A stretch of DNA of 16,519 nucleotides from Euperipatoides rowelli. Taxonomy: Eukaryota > Onychophora > Udeonychophora > Euonychophora > Peripatopsidae. The position numbers and the translations under genes are program-made. Within the stretch, counting starts at the first letter, position 1; each line of letters starts with the position of its first letter. Positions 9,682-16,519 of this stretch are shown here, piece after piece. The notes beneath the pieces are model-generated. The model had not been told where the DNA came from, made no database searches, and saw nothing but the letters and a program-made list of their open reading frames with translations. The stretch lies in assembly GCA_003024985.2 (NCBI GenBank), contig PXIH01S0005062.1, one strand, 5' to 3'.

Positions 9682-10032
9682 TTAGGAGGTCTGCCAAGGT
9701 CTTACCAAACTAGTAGGAAAAAACATCAATTTCGGAGATTCAGAATCTCTCTGGGGTTGCGACCTTAAGCTGTCGAAACATGACAAGTCCTTTTTATACG
9801 CTGGCATAAGTTGTGTTAAGTTGGAAAATAAAATCAGCAAAGAGTCAGGACCAGTGTGTTTAGCTTCGGCTATCTTCTGCTTAAGTTGAATTAACTGTGT
9901 AATATTTAAAGAAAGTAAGGTGCTTCTCTTTCGCCCCTCTGTTACTACCTTAAGCTAATTTAAGTTCGACCTGGACATGGCCTTGGTCAGCATCGTTCTT
10001 TTGTTCTGTGGCTGGTTACTATCAGAAGCTTG
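9682..10032 (-). other. Coding-like stretch, unidentified (possible exon)
   Basis: Composition rises in GC relative to the flanks. One minus-strand frame is open from 10032 to 9958 and, after a single TAG (9957-9955), from 9954 to 9682. The translation has ordinary protein composition, with Gln/Lys-rich helical character (NITQLIQLKQKIAEAKH) and then LLILFSNLTQLMPAYKKDL. A consensus GTAAGA donor at 9705-9700 would end an exon in phase 0, and AG dinucleotides around the TAG could serve as an acceptor. I recognise no family. It could be a host exon, a relic of one, or a fragment of an unrecognised element. The opposite strand is also briefly open (LDMALVSIVLLFCGW, about 9967-10011), which weakens the case for the right-hand part. 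Confidence 0.35.
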
Positions 10033-10353
10033 TTACTAAGTATTCTGGAATACGCCGAACTTGGTGAAGGGAAAGCCGCCAAGGGTACTGGATCGTCAAT
10101 GAATGTGGATTTTCAAGTTTTAGCTGATCTGGTGATAATTTTTTTTAATAAAAATTTCTGAGTGACGAGAGGGAGAGTCTAAATCCTTCTTTTTATAATA
10201 TTTTCATTATATAAAAATACCTGTTTTTGGAAAAAAGATATTTACTATTGGTTCCTTGAAGATCAAAATTAAGCGCACCAGTGACGAATTTTGAAATATC
10301 TTATTGAATAAAACAATTACTGGTTCCAATCAATTTCTGTTTTTAGATCATAG

Positions 10354-10470
10354 TCAAAATTTTCTGCAATACTCGATTCTAGGAGGCTGAGGGGAATCTC
10401 CTAAATTAGTATCTTGTGCTTGGAATGTATTGTATTGCTCAAAGGGGGGTAGATGTGACTCATCGCACAA
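10354..10470 (-). other. Second coding-like stretch, unidentified
   Basis: A minus-strand frame open to a TGA at 10356-10354 gives a proline- and acid-containing peptide (ESHLPPFEQYNTFQAQD ... SPQPPRIEYCRKF) that does not look like random AT-rich translation. It lies in the same orientation, about 320 bp upstream of the 9682-10032 stretch, so the two could be exons of one gene. There is no ATG in frame and no clear splice signals. Confidence 0.25.
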
Positions 10471-11163
10471 AAAATATACAATGTTTAATATTATTATCAG
10501 AGAAGGCATTTGCATAATTGTTAGTGTAAATATTTTACAAAATATCAGAGAAGGCTGTCAAATAAACCAAATTGAGAAAAGAGCGAAGCTCTAAGTGCTT
10601 TAGTTTTAAAAATAATGAAAAAGTGTTTTTATTATTTTTACTCCAATAAATGATCTCTCAGGTATAAAGAAAACTCCTCGCAGGTTTTATGATTGTCATA
10701 AACCATCTGGGAGAGGATGGAAAGTTTTGATAAAGGTTTTGTTCAGAGGAGCTAACTAGACGGAACTAATTGTTTCCATACAATCTTGTTTGCTTGCTAG
10801 CTGATCATTAACAGTTAAATGAAAATCTCACTTTATTACTCTTTTCCTTTCAAAGTCTAGCCTCTTTTTAAAACAAATAAAATAAAAAACTTTAAGTTTT
10901 AACTGTATATTGAATATTATATTTATTAATTTCTTATGCATGAATTCTATTTTTATGAATTTATAGCATGATCGTCTTTAGAGAAAACAGCAATATTTTA
11001 ACTGTACGGTACATACTTTAATCAAATAGAAAAAATGTTAAAAACCAACATACAGTATAGCATATTGAGTCTACAGTATAATAAATATAAAACATTATCA
11101 TGTAAATATTTTCATAATAACCCCTGGTGGCGTTTGACACTATTATTCATATTCATATTTGGC
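10471..11163. other. Non-coding stretch without recognisable features
   Basis: AT-rich DNA with no supported frame. A short plus-strand open patch at about 10640-10750 (PRRFYDCHKPSGRGW) is too isolated to call. No terminal repeats or RNA genes were seen. Confidence 0.4.
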
Positions 11164-11960
11164 TTTATTATTATTAACAAACAAACGATAAAGATTACAC
11201 AAATATAGTTGTATAATATAAAGAAGATCTTAGCCTCGAGAGATGTAGATCTAAATTACAAATAAGATAAAAACAAATCCAACACAAAAAGCAAGGATAA
11301 AAAATAAGGTTAGGCCTACATGTTTTCATTAATGAGTGAAATCATGTAATGGATGGGAGAATTTTTATATTGTTTAGTTCTTATGTAAGAAACAAATAGT
11401 TTATCAAAATTTCTGGTATTTATGCCAGAGGTTTTATAACAGATTTCATGTATATAAGAAGGAAATTCAGTAAAAAAAAGACTCAGCAAATTTGAGCGTC
11501 AAGTCAGTTGTTCTTTCCTCAAGGATTTCATGTTTAGAGCAATCAATGCACTTTGGTAATTAACAAAAGAATCACCCAAAATTAATCTGAAAGCCCTCAT
11601 TTGAACCCTTTCTATCATATAAATAAGGTTTTTGGTCAAAGCACCACCCCACACAGTACAACATTATTCTACACAAGAAGCATAAGTTTGGGGCAAGCTT
11701 TTCTAGCTTTGAGTCTATACAATAAAAACATTTTTTTCATGGCTTTGGATATGGTTATTTACATGGCAATTCCATTTTAAATCGAATTGGATGGTGACAC
11801 ACAATATCTTAGAAGAAGTAAGAATAACATAATAAACTAGATTAATCATGAAAGTTTCTCTGATTCCTTGATATTTGGAAGAAACAAAAAAAAAATCTGG
11901 CAAAAATTATTTATTATTTAAAAATTCTAAGTTTCAAACAACAGCCAGTCAATACCATAT
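11164..11960 (-). mobile_element. Non-LTR retrotransposon 2, 3' fragment
   Basis: Only the C-terminal end of an RT protein remains. ILCVTIQFDLKWNCHVN (about 11810-11760) is the conserved segment after the RT palm. Two frameshifts later comes IYMIERVQMRAFRLILGDSF (about 11625-11560), then YQSALIALNMKSLRKEQL, and finally KLFVSYIRTKQY.NSPIHYM up to a stop at 11318-11316. A short 3' UTR ends in a TAATAATAATAAAG tail (about 11177-11164), as expected for target-primed insertion. It resembles the CR1/Jockey-type C-terminus and is related in style to element 1, but it is a different copy. The 5' limit is not sharp, and it is almost certainly 5'-truncated. Confidence 0.7.
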
Positions 11961-12299
11961 TTTCTTTAGCTATGGATATTAATAACCGGTCTGATATTAT
12001 ATAGACTAACTCTAGGTTGTCCTAGTCAGTATTTTTCTAAAGATACTATCAGTTGGAAAGCTTGACCTGATTTTGTTTGGAGCTTAAAAACTAAAATTTA
12101 ATATCTATAGGAAATATTTATTATAGATTGATACAACAAAAAACAAAAAACGTTTCACTAGGAAAAAATAATTCTATTCTATTTGATAAACAAAAATATT
12201 TCTTAAATGACAGTAACTTTATTTAATACTGGTTTTAGTCTGGATATGGCTTTACATTTTCATTCAAGAGCTAGGCTAATTTACTATGACTGGACAAAC
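11961..12299. other. Non-coding stretch between elements
   Basis: No coding frame or repeat is recognised. Immediately left of the hAT terminus, the eight bases at 12292-12299 (GGACAAAC) would be one copy of the 8-bp target duplication expected for hAT. The partner copy is lost because the other end of the element is not in the window. Confidence 0.4.
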
Positions 12300-12317
12300 C
12301 AGTGGCATACCTAGAGC
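12300..12317 (+). repeat. hAT terminal inverted repeat (one end)
   Basis: CAGTGGCATACCTAGAGC fits the CAGTGGCGTA-type ends common in animal hAT elements. It lies 112 bp beyond the transposase stop codon. The opposite TIR is not in the window. Confidence 0.7.
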
Positions 12318-12411
12318 TTTTGTCACCTTGGGCGGTCCCCAATTTACCGCTCTTTCTAAATAAAGAGTGGTTATTAACAATTACTGAACATAAATAAATA
12401 AATAATTTTTT

Positions 12412-13643
12412 TTATTTCTTTTGTTTAAACAGATTGTAAACATAATGAAAAAATGTAATCATGTTTATAGTTATTTTTCTTGCTTTTTTATTAGAAAAGT
12501 CTTGAATGACATTATCAAAATTTATATTATCTGTTAGTTGTTTTTCTGTGGAAAGTATCGCTAGATTTCGCAATCTTAAATCACTCATTGTGGAACGAAG
12601 ATAATTTTTAATTAGTTTTAATTTGGAAAAGCTCCGTTCACANCTAGCGACACTGATTGCTATTGTTAAAAAAATTCTTAACAATATTACTATGTTGGGA
12701 ACAGAGTTTTCCAAGCTATATTTTTGAATAAATATTAGAAGTTCAAGAGACCCTTGCCCATTTTCCCAATGTTTTGCTTGTTCTTGTAGAGCAGTTACAG
12801 ACATAAAATTCTGGATCATTTTCCTTTCAATATGTAACTGTTCTTCGTCAATGTCAACAAAGTTATTCACTTAACATTCAAAACTTTCATTTAAAAGATT
12901 AGATGGTATTAGGAATGAATACTTCGCTGCAAGGACATGTAGTTTCTCAAAACATACTTTTTTTTCCCTGGATAACACTATCCAATGATACATTCCTCTT
13001 TGTATTTCTTCTTCTAAAGATAGTCCCACATCTCGTGAATTTTCACCACTCATAATTTTTTCCCCTTCTAACTCAACACTCAGTGGATATCTCCAACTCT
13101 TCACTAATTTTCTTGGCTGTTGTAACTGCTTTTTGCACTAGTGTGCCACTTTGTTCAATGAAATACATTTGTAAAGAATTCAGTTTTAAATCACATTGAT
13201 AGATATTTTACCCCTTTGTTTGCAGGTATTGTAGCGCATCATTAATTTCCATAAGGACTGATTCTCATAAATTGAGGTAGACAGAAAATAAAAAAATTGC
13301 ATTGAGTTGAGTAATATTCCAGCGTCTGATCTCGTTTTAATATTTTATTATTCAGATCTCAATTTTTCCAAAGCACTTAAAATGTTTAAGAAATGTTTTT
13401 TTTTACAATAGTTACCGCTTTTCCTCTTGCGCTCTGAGTTTCTACACTGCACTTAACACCTTGACCAGTGACAGAAAGTAAAATATCCCATCAATGATTG
13501 GAAGATGAAAAAACGAAAACAATTGTTTGAGAGTCCCAAAAAATGTTATAGAATTTACAGCAGTAGAAGCTGAATGTACACATTCCAAGTTTAAAGAATG
13601 ATTTGTACATGCTACAAATTCTGCATTTGGATTTATTTCTTTA
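12412..13643 (-). pseudogene. hAT transposase, C-terminal half
   Basis: Order of pieces: EINPNAEFVACTNHSLNLECVH (about 13640-13575), TFFGTLKQL, then a frameshift to WDILLSVTGQGVKCSVET (about 13492-13440). A decayed part follows, then VLMEINDALQYLQTKG (about 13263-13215), a TAA, and QCDLKLNSLQM...LVQKAVTTAKKISEELEIS (to about 13080). A frameshift enters ENSRDVGLSLEEEIQRGMY and KLHVLAAKYSFLIPSNLL (13104-12871). After a TAA at 12873-12871 in the same frame comes the hAT dimerisation region (12870-12412) with CERSFSKLKLIKNYLRS and LRLRNLAILS. An N at 12643 hides one residue just before that Cys. The domain brings transposase subunits together. At least two frameshifts and four stops abolish the product. 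Confidence 0.85.
13633..13643. repeat. 11-bp target duplication of non-LTR element 3 (left copy)
   Basis: TTATTTCTTTA here and TTATTTATTTA at 15337-15347 differ at one base. Removing one copy with the insert restores the expected hAT protein reading (Lys-Glu-Ile-Asn-Pro-Asn) across the site. This protects the call against the low complexity of the motif. Confidence 0.75.
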
Positions 13644-14021
13644 TTTTTATTTTATTTGAACATAATTATACAAGGTCATAAGACCATTACAATGGGAGTA
13701 AGTACGCAAAATAATTATAGTATTACAAATCATAATTATTCTGAGATGGGGGAGAGAGAGAGAAAAAAACAATTTATAATAAATCATATGCCTTTTAATA
13801 AACTTTTCTAAATCCTAGTCTTATTTCAACCATTTAATACATTAATCATCGGAGGCAGCATCAAAAATATGAAAAACAATAACTATTATACAAATCATAA
13901 TTCATCCTAATTTGATAGTAACAATTATATCATGTATCTACGTGAACTATGTTCCCGAAAAAAAAAAAAATGCAATATAGGCTATTAAACTTTTCTAACA
14001 GTTTTAACTAATAACTCATGA

Positions 14022-15336
14022 CTACTCTGAAATGGATAGAATATTATTTCTTAAAATTAAAATACCACTAATAAGATCATATATTCTTTCAATATTAACT
14101 AATTTCAATACTATCTGCTGGTCGACTAATATCTCAGTTAAACTCTCATCTCATATCCACTCAAATATTTACTTCTATAATATCCATAAACTGGACATAC
14201 AAATAACATATGAATCAATGACTCCATCTGTCCAAGATTACACATCTAGCAATTTAAACCAGAAAATAAAAATGAATTCCCTTTAATCATTATCCAACCT
14301 CCTGAAAACAACTTCAATTGTAAATGTAACTTAGTATAATTAATATCCTTATATTTAAAAAGATAAACCTCAGGTAGAATAGTAGATCTAACATATATCA
14401 TATCCTTTTTAATAAACATATCTCTAGATTTTGNATAGTCNTGTTGTAACTGNTTATCAAATATAGTAGTCATCACATTCGGAGTCATTGATCTAACATA
14501 TATCATATCCTTTTTAGTAAACATATCTAGATTTTGCATAGTCCTGTTGTAACTGGTTATCAAATATAGTAGTCATCACATTCGGAGTCATTGATCTAAC
14601 ATATATATATCCTTTTTAATAAACATATCTAGATTTTGGGTAATCCTGTTGTAACTGGTTAATTATCAAATATAGTAGTTATCACATTTAGTGTCATTGA
14701 TCTAGCATATATCATATCCTTTTTAGTAAACATATCTCTAGATTTTGGGTAGTCCTGTTGTAACTGGTTATCAAATATAGTAGTCATCACATTCAGAGTC
14801 ATTGTTCTAACAAAATCAGATTCAGAATATTCAAAAACATATGAAAAAACCCATAATTATTCAACAGATGATTAATTATATTAAACTAATTGTAAGAGTA
14901 ACCTATTATATTATGTGAACGTATTGCTAAACCATTATAGGCCCTTTTAGGATAATGAGCATCTAATATAGCCAACATTTTAGACCAATACCCTAAAGTT
15001 AACTTTATTACATAAAATGAAATATTTGGCAGTGCCATTTCCATGCGAATCAAAAAATTAGGAGCATTTCTTGGAAGGCTAAAAAATCTTTTCATAAAAA
15101 AAGATTGAAACGGTTCAATTTTGTCAAAATAATTCATGGCCCATATAGGAGCCGCTTACAACAAAACAGGTAAAATCATAACTCTATATAATCTAATGGA
15201 CAATTTAATATTACGAGTTTTTAATTTAATAATAGAAGGCCAAAATTGAGACATAGCCATTTTAGCTTTGTTCAAATAATAATCAGTAGGAGCAACATTA
15301 AAAGAACCATTAGACACAAACGGAACATTCAAATAA
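14022..15336 (-). pseudogene. Non-LTR element 3: RT C-terminal region
   Basis: Starts at the truncation with NYLNVPFVSNGSFNV. Then come an FW..I.K.K segment, a TAA (15158-15156), and IEPFQSFFMKRFFSLPRNAP with LPNISFYVIKLTLGYWSKML (15137-14886), the conserved region after the RT thumb. After a frameshift the frame passes through the four-unit tandem array (14803-14385) and then VRSTILPEVYLF, LHLQLKLF and NSFLFSGLNC (to 14246). A TAG (14248-14246) sits inside what should be a Cys-x2-Cys ... His ... Cys zinc-binding motif (TGC 14251-14249 and TGT 14242-14240, then ESLIHMLFVCP). One more frameshift leads to a helical tail ending at the TAG at 14024-14022. Clade not assigned. Confidence 0.7.
14385..14803 (-). 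repeat. Four tandem ~105-bp units inside RT coding sequence
   Basis: Units begin with GATCTAACATATA-type sequence at 14385, 14490, 14593 and 14699, with lengths 105, 103, 106 and 105 bp, and end at 14803. The unit of 105 bp equals 35 codons and carries TIFDNQLQQDYPKSRDMF and KKDMIYVRS. The 103-bp unit has lost a TC dinucleotide, and the 106-bp unit differs by an inserted trinucleotide (AAT) and a lost CA pair, so the reading frame breaks in the array. Three Ns (14434, 14441, 14453) fall in the first unit, probably from ambiguous reads over near-identical copies. Confidence 0.95.
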
Positions 15337-15343
15337 TTATTTA

Positions 15344-15586
15344 TTTAATGTAACTTTGAACACCAGTGTGCTTTCCTGCATTACCGCAGCATTATCGTAA
15401 GCCTGTCCTCTGCAATTTTGTATATCTAATCCATCATTTTCTAATTTCGTTAAAATCATATTTGTGGTTTCTTCAGCAGTTTACCCTTTAGTTTCTACAA
15501 AGTCAATAAACGATTCTACAACTTTAACTTCGCTGCCATCAATAACTACATATCTAATAATTTTACTGGTCTGGTCCTTTGTGAGA
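15344..15586 (-). pseudogene. hAT transposase, DUF4371 middle segment
   Basis: Reading leftward: DQTSKIIRYVVIDGSEVKV, ESFIDFVETKG, a TAA, TAEETTNMILTKLENDGLDI, then NCRGQAYDNAAVM, the family's best conserved motif. A lost base directly after that motif puts the rest (AGKHTGVQ-type segment, about 15375-15345) in another frame. It continues in protein terms into 13643 leftward. The aspartate in the YDNA motif belongs to the RNase H-like catalytic domain of hAT transposases by family knowledge. Truncated on its N-terminal side by the copia junction. Confidence 0.8.
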
Positions 15587-16519
15587 GGTGTAGCAGTCCT
15601 CCAATAAGTTCTCGGAAGGGTAGATTTTCTGTTTCTTTACTTTTTTCCTCCTCCTCTATGGGAAGTCATTCCGGATTTCCATTGAATGATTTTTGGGTTT
15701 CCTTCTTCACAGGTTGTTCCATGTAAATTGTTTCTGTTAATTGTTGCAGTCTGAATCTTTCTAATAGTTGATTAATGTATGGTATTTGGGATAGTGAAAT
15801 GCTTCCACCTCCGAGATGTTCAAAGTTTACGTCCAATAAGTTTGATACTATGCTCATATATTTTATTTCGAAGCATGTTTCAAGTAGTTGTCTTGATTTT
15901 TGTCTCACGTTCTCATTTTCTGATATAGTGAGTATGCCGTCAACATAGACTGTTAGTATCAATGTCCCTTCTTTCTTGTTTTTCTTGTATACACACGGAT
16001 CTATTTCATTTCTGGTGAAACCTTTTTCTTTTAGTGTTTTATCTAGATGGTTATTTCAACATCTACCACTCTGTTTTAGTCCATAGAGGGATTTTTCCAA
16101 TTTACAGTATAGTTTTTCTTGTCCTTTCTGGATAAATCCTTCAGGTTGTTCCATGTAAATTGTTTCTGTTAAATCACTATGTAAATATGCAGTCTTTACA
16201 TCGTATTGGTCTAGTATCCATTTCTTTTCTGTTGCAATTGAAGTGAGTAGTCTTATAGTCTCAAAGTTCGATACTGGCGCATATACTTCCTCGTAGTCTA
16301 TTCCTTGTTTTTGTGTAAAGCCTTTGGCTACAAGGCACACTTTGAATTTTTGTTCTTCACTTGGTGGGTTAGCCTTCTTCTTTGTAAAGACCCATTTTCA
16401 TTTTATGGTGTTTTCCCAGAAGAGAGGTCTGTTAATGTCCATACTTTGTGTTTGTTTAAGGATTCAATTTCATCATTCATAGCTTCGATCCATTTACTTA
16501 TTTCTGTTGAGTTCATTGC
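15567..16519 (-). pseudogene. Ty1/copia reverse transcriptase fragment
   Basis: Reading leftward from the window edge: KWIEAMNDEIESL, then after a frameshift near 16405-16390 KWVFTKKKANPPSEEQKFKV, CLVAKGFTQKQGIDYEEVYA, DQYDVKTAYLHSDL, EGFIQKGQEKLYCKLEKSLY and GLKQSGRC. All are conserved in the copia-type RT (RVT_2). A TGA (16058-16056) stands where Trp is expected. Next come GFTRNEIDPCVYKK and LILTVYVDGILTI: the catalytic YVDD reads YVDG (codon GGC at 15938-15936). YINQLLERFRL is followed by a 31-bp copy of an upstream RT segment, a TGA near 15666, and LPFRELIGGLLHLSQRTRP before the sequence turns into hAT at about 15590. RNase H and LTR are missing on this side; integrase would lie beyond 16519. 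It copies RNA into DNA in active elements; this copy cannot. Confidence 0.9.
15710..15740 (-). repeat. 31-bp exact duplication within the copia fragment
   Basis: 15710-15740 is identical to 16142-16172. In the upstream place it encodes the LTETIYMEQP part of the RT, where it belongs. In the downstream place it interrupts the region after RFRLQ, where copia proteins do not have this motif. Flanking bases differ immediately on both sides. Confidence 0.95.

Larger units (their letters stand above)
13640..15336 (-). mobile_element. Non-LTR retrotransposon 3, 5'-truncated, nested in hAT
   Basis: The insert begins abruptly at 15336 in the middle of an RT C-terminal region and ends at 13658-13640 with an A/T-rich tail (CAAATAAAATAAAAATAAA on the minus strand). 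A 3' UTR of about 360 bp (14021-13659) lies before the tail and includes TGACCTTGTATAATTATG, a common style of non-LTR 3' end. It is flanked by TTATTTCTTTA (13633-13643) and TTATTTATTTA (15337-15347), a 10/11 target duplication. The first few T/A bases of the tail overlap the left copy, so the exact edge is ambiguous by about four bases. Truncated 5' end, tail and duplication together are the signature of target-primed reverse transcription. Confidence 0.85.
12300..15586 (-). mobile_element. hAT transposon, interrupted and truncated
   Basis: The 3' terminus CAGTGGCATACCTAG at 12300 is typical of hAT TIRs. The transposase is read leftward from 15586 to 12412, split by non-LTR element 3 (13644-15336). 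Protein similarity to the DUF4371-type hAT transposases (the ZMYM/TTF-like animal group) runs across the split with no residues missing at the junction. The N-terminal zinc-finger part and the other TIR are absent, because at about 15567-15590 the sequence switches to a copia element. Numerous stops and frameshifts make it a relic. Confidence 0.85.

Noticed and set aside
10231-10330. GGTTCC motifs (two) outside the DNA transposon, possibly a short non-autonomous relative
   Set aside because: No GGATG-type termini or flanking duplication are present nearby, and similarity is limited to about 9 bp.
10640-10750. Short plus-strand open stretch with basic composition
   Set aside because: It is about 35 codons long, has no start, no splice signals and no recognisable motif.
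14032-14286. Plus-strand open frame of 84 codons
   Set aside because: It lies antisense to the zinc-motif region of non-LTR element 3, whose minus-strand translation matches conserved motifs. The plus-strand product is low-complexity.
1-16519. CRISPR array, bacterial operon or phage system
   Set aside because: No direct repeats with spacers, no Shine-Dalgarno-linked gene series and no phage genes. All coding signals are eukaryotic transposon types.
15567-16519. Intact LTR retrotransposon with flanking LTRs
   Set aside because: Only part of the RT region is present; no LTR, primer-binding site or polypurine tract was found, and the inner side is fused to hAT.

Overview
The window looks like intergenic or intronic DNA from an AT-rich animal genome, most likely an arthropod or another invertebrate. 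I infer this from the eukaryotic transposon families present, the spliced gene with GT/AG introns, long A/T homopolymers and microsatellites, and the lack of any bacterial operon or ribosome-binding-site organisation. I cannot name the species. Seven isolated N bases (361, 7625, 12643, 14434, 14441, 14453 and possibly others) suggest a draft assembly. Nearly everything recognisable is a decayed mobile element, and every element is read on the minus strand.

Layout. 1-383 is AT-rich flank with a (TA)10 run. 384-4987 is a complete-looking 4.6-kb DNA transposon: 35-bp terminal inverted repeats (30/35 identical), a 4-bp AAGT target duplication, a subterminal array of palindromic GGTTCCTTT-type motifs, and one minus-strand gene of at least three exons (4490-1439). 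That gene encodes a protein of the uncharacterised arthropod type that I associate with DUF7869, with a DDE-like set of acidic motifs. It carries one frameshift and one nonsense codon. About 4992-8150 is non-LTR retrotransposon 1, with apurinic endonuclease and reverse transcriptase, much decayed. The DNA transposon appears to have landed in its 3' part.

About 8160-11160 has no recognisable element. It does hold two coding-like open stretches (10470-10354 and 10032-9682, minus) and a candidate 25-nt exon with good splice signals (8863-8839), so it may carry remnants of a host gene. 11164-11960 is the 3' end of non-LTR retrotransposon 2.

From 12300 to the end is a nested composite. A hAT transposon (DUF4371-type transposase) starts with a typical CAGTGGC terminus at 12300. 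Its coding region is interrupted between 13643 and 15337 by a 5'-truncated non-LTR retrotransposon 3, with an 11-bp near-perfect target duplication and an A/T-rich tail. The hAT reading then resumes to about 15586, where it is cut off by a Ty1/copia reverse transcriptase fragment (15567-16519) that runs off the window. Retrotransposon 3 contains an in-coding tandem array of four ~105-bp (35-codon) units.

No gene here looks intact and no pathway can be reconstructed. The most interesting object is the 384-4987 DNA transposon, whose ends and subterminal palindromes can be defined directly from the sequence.
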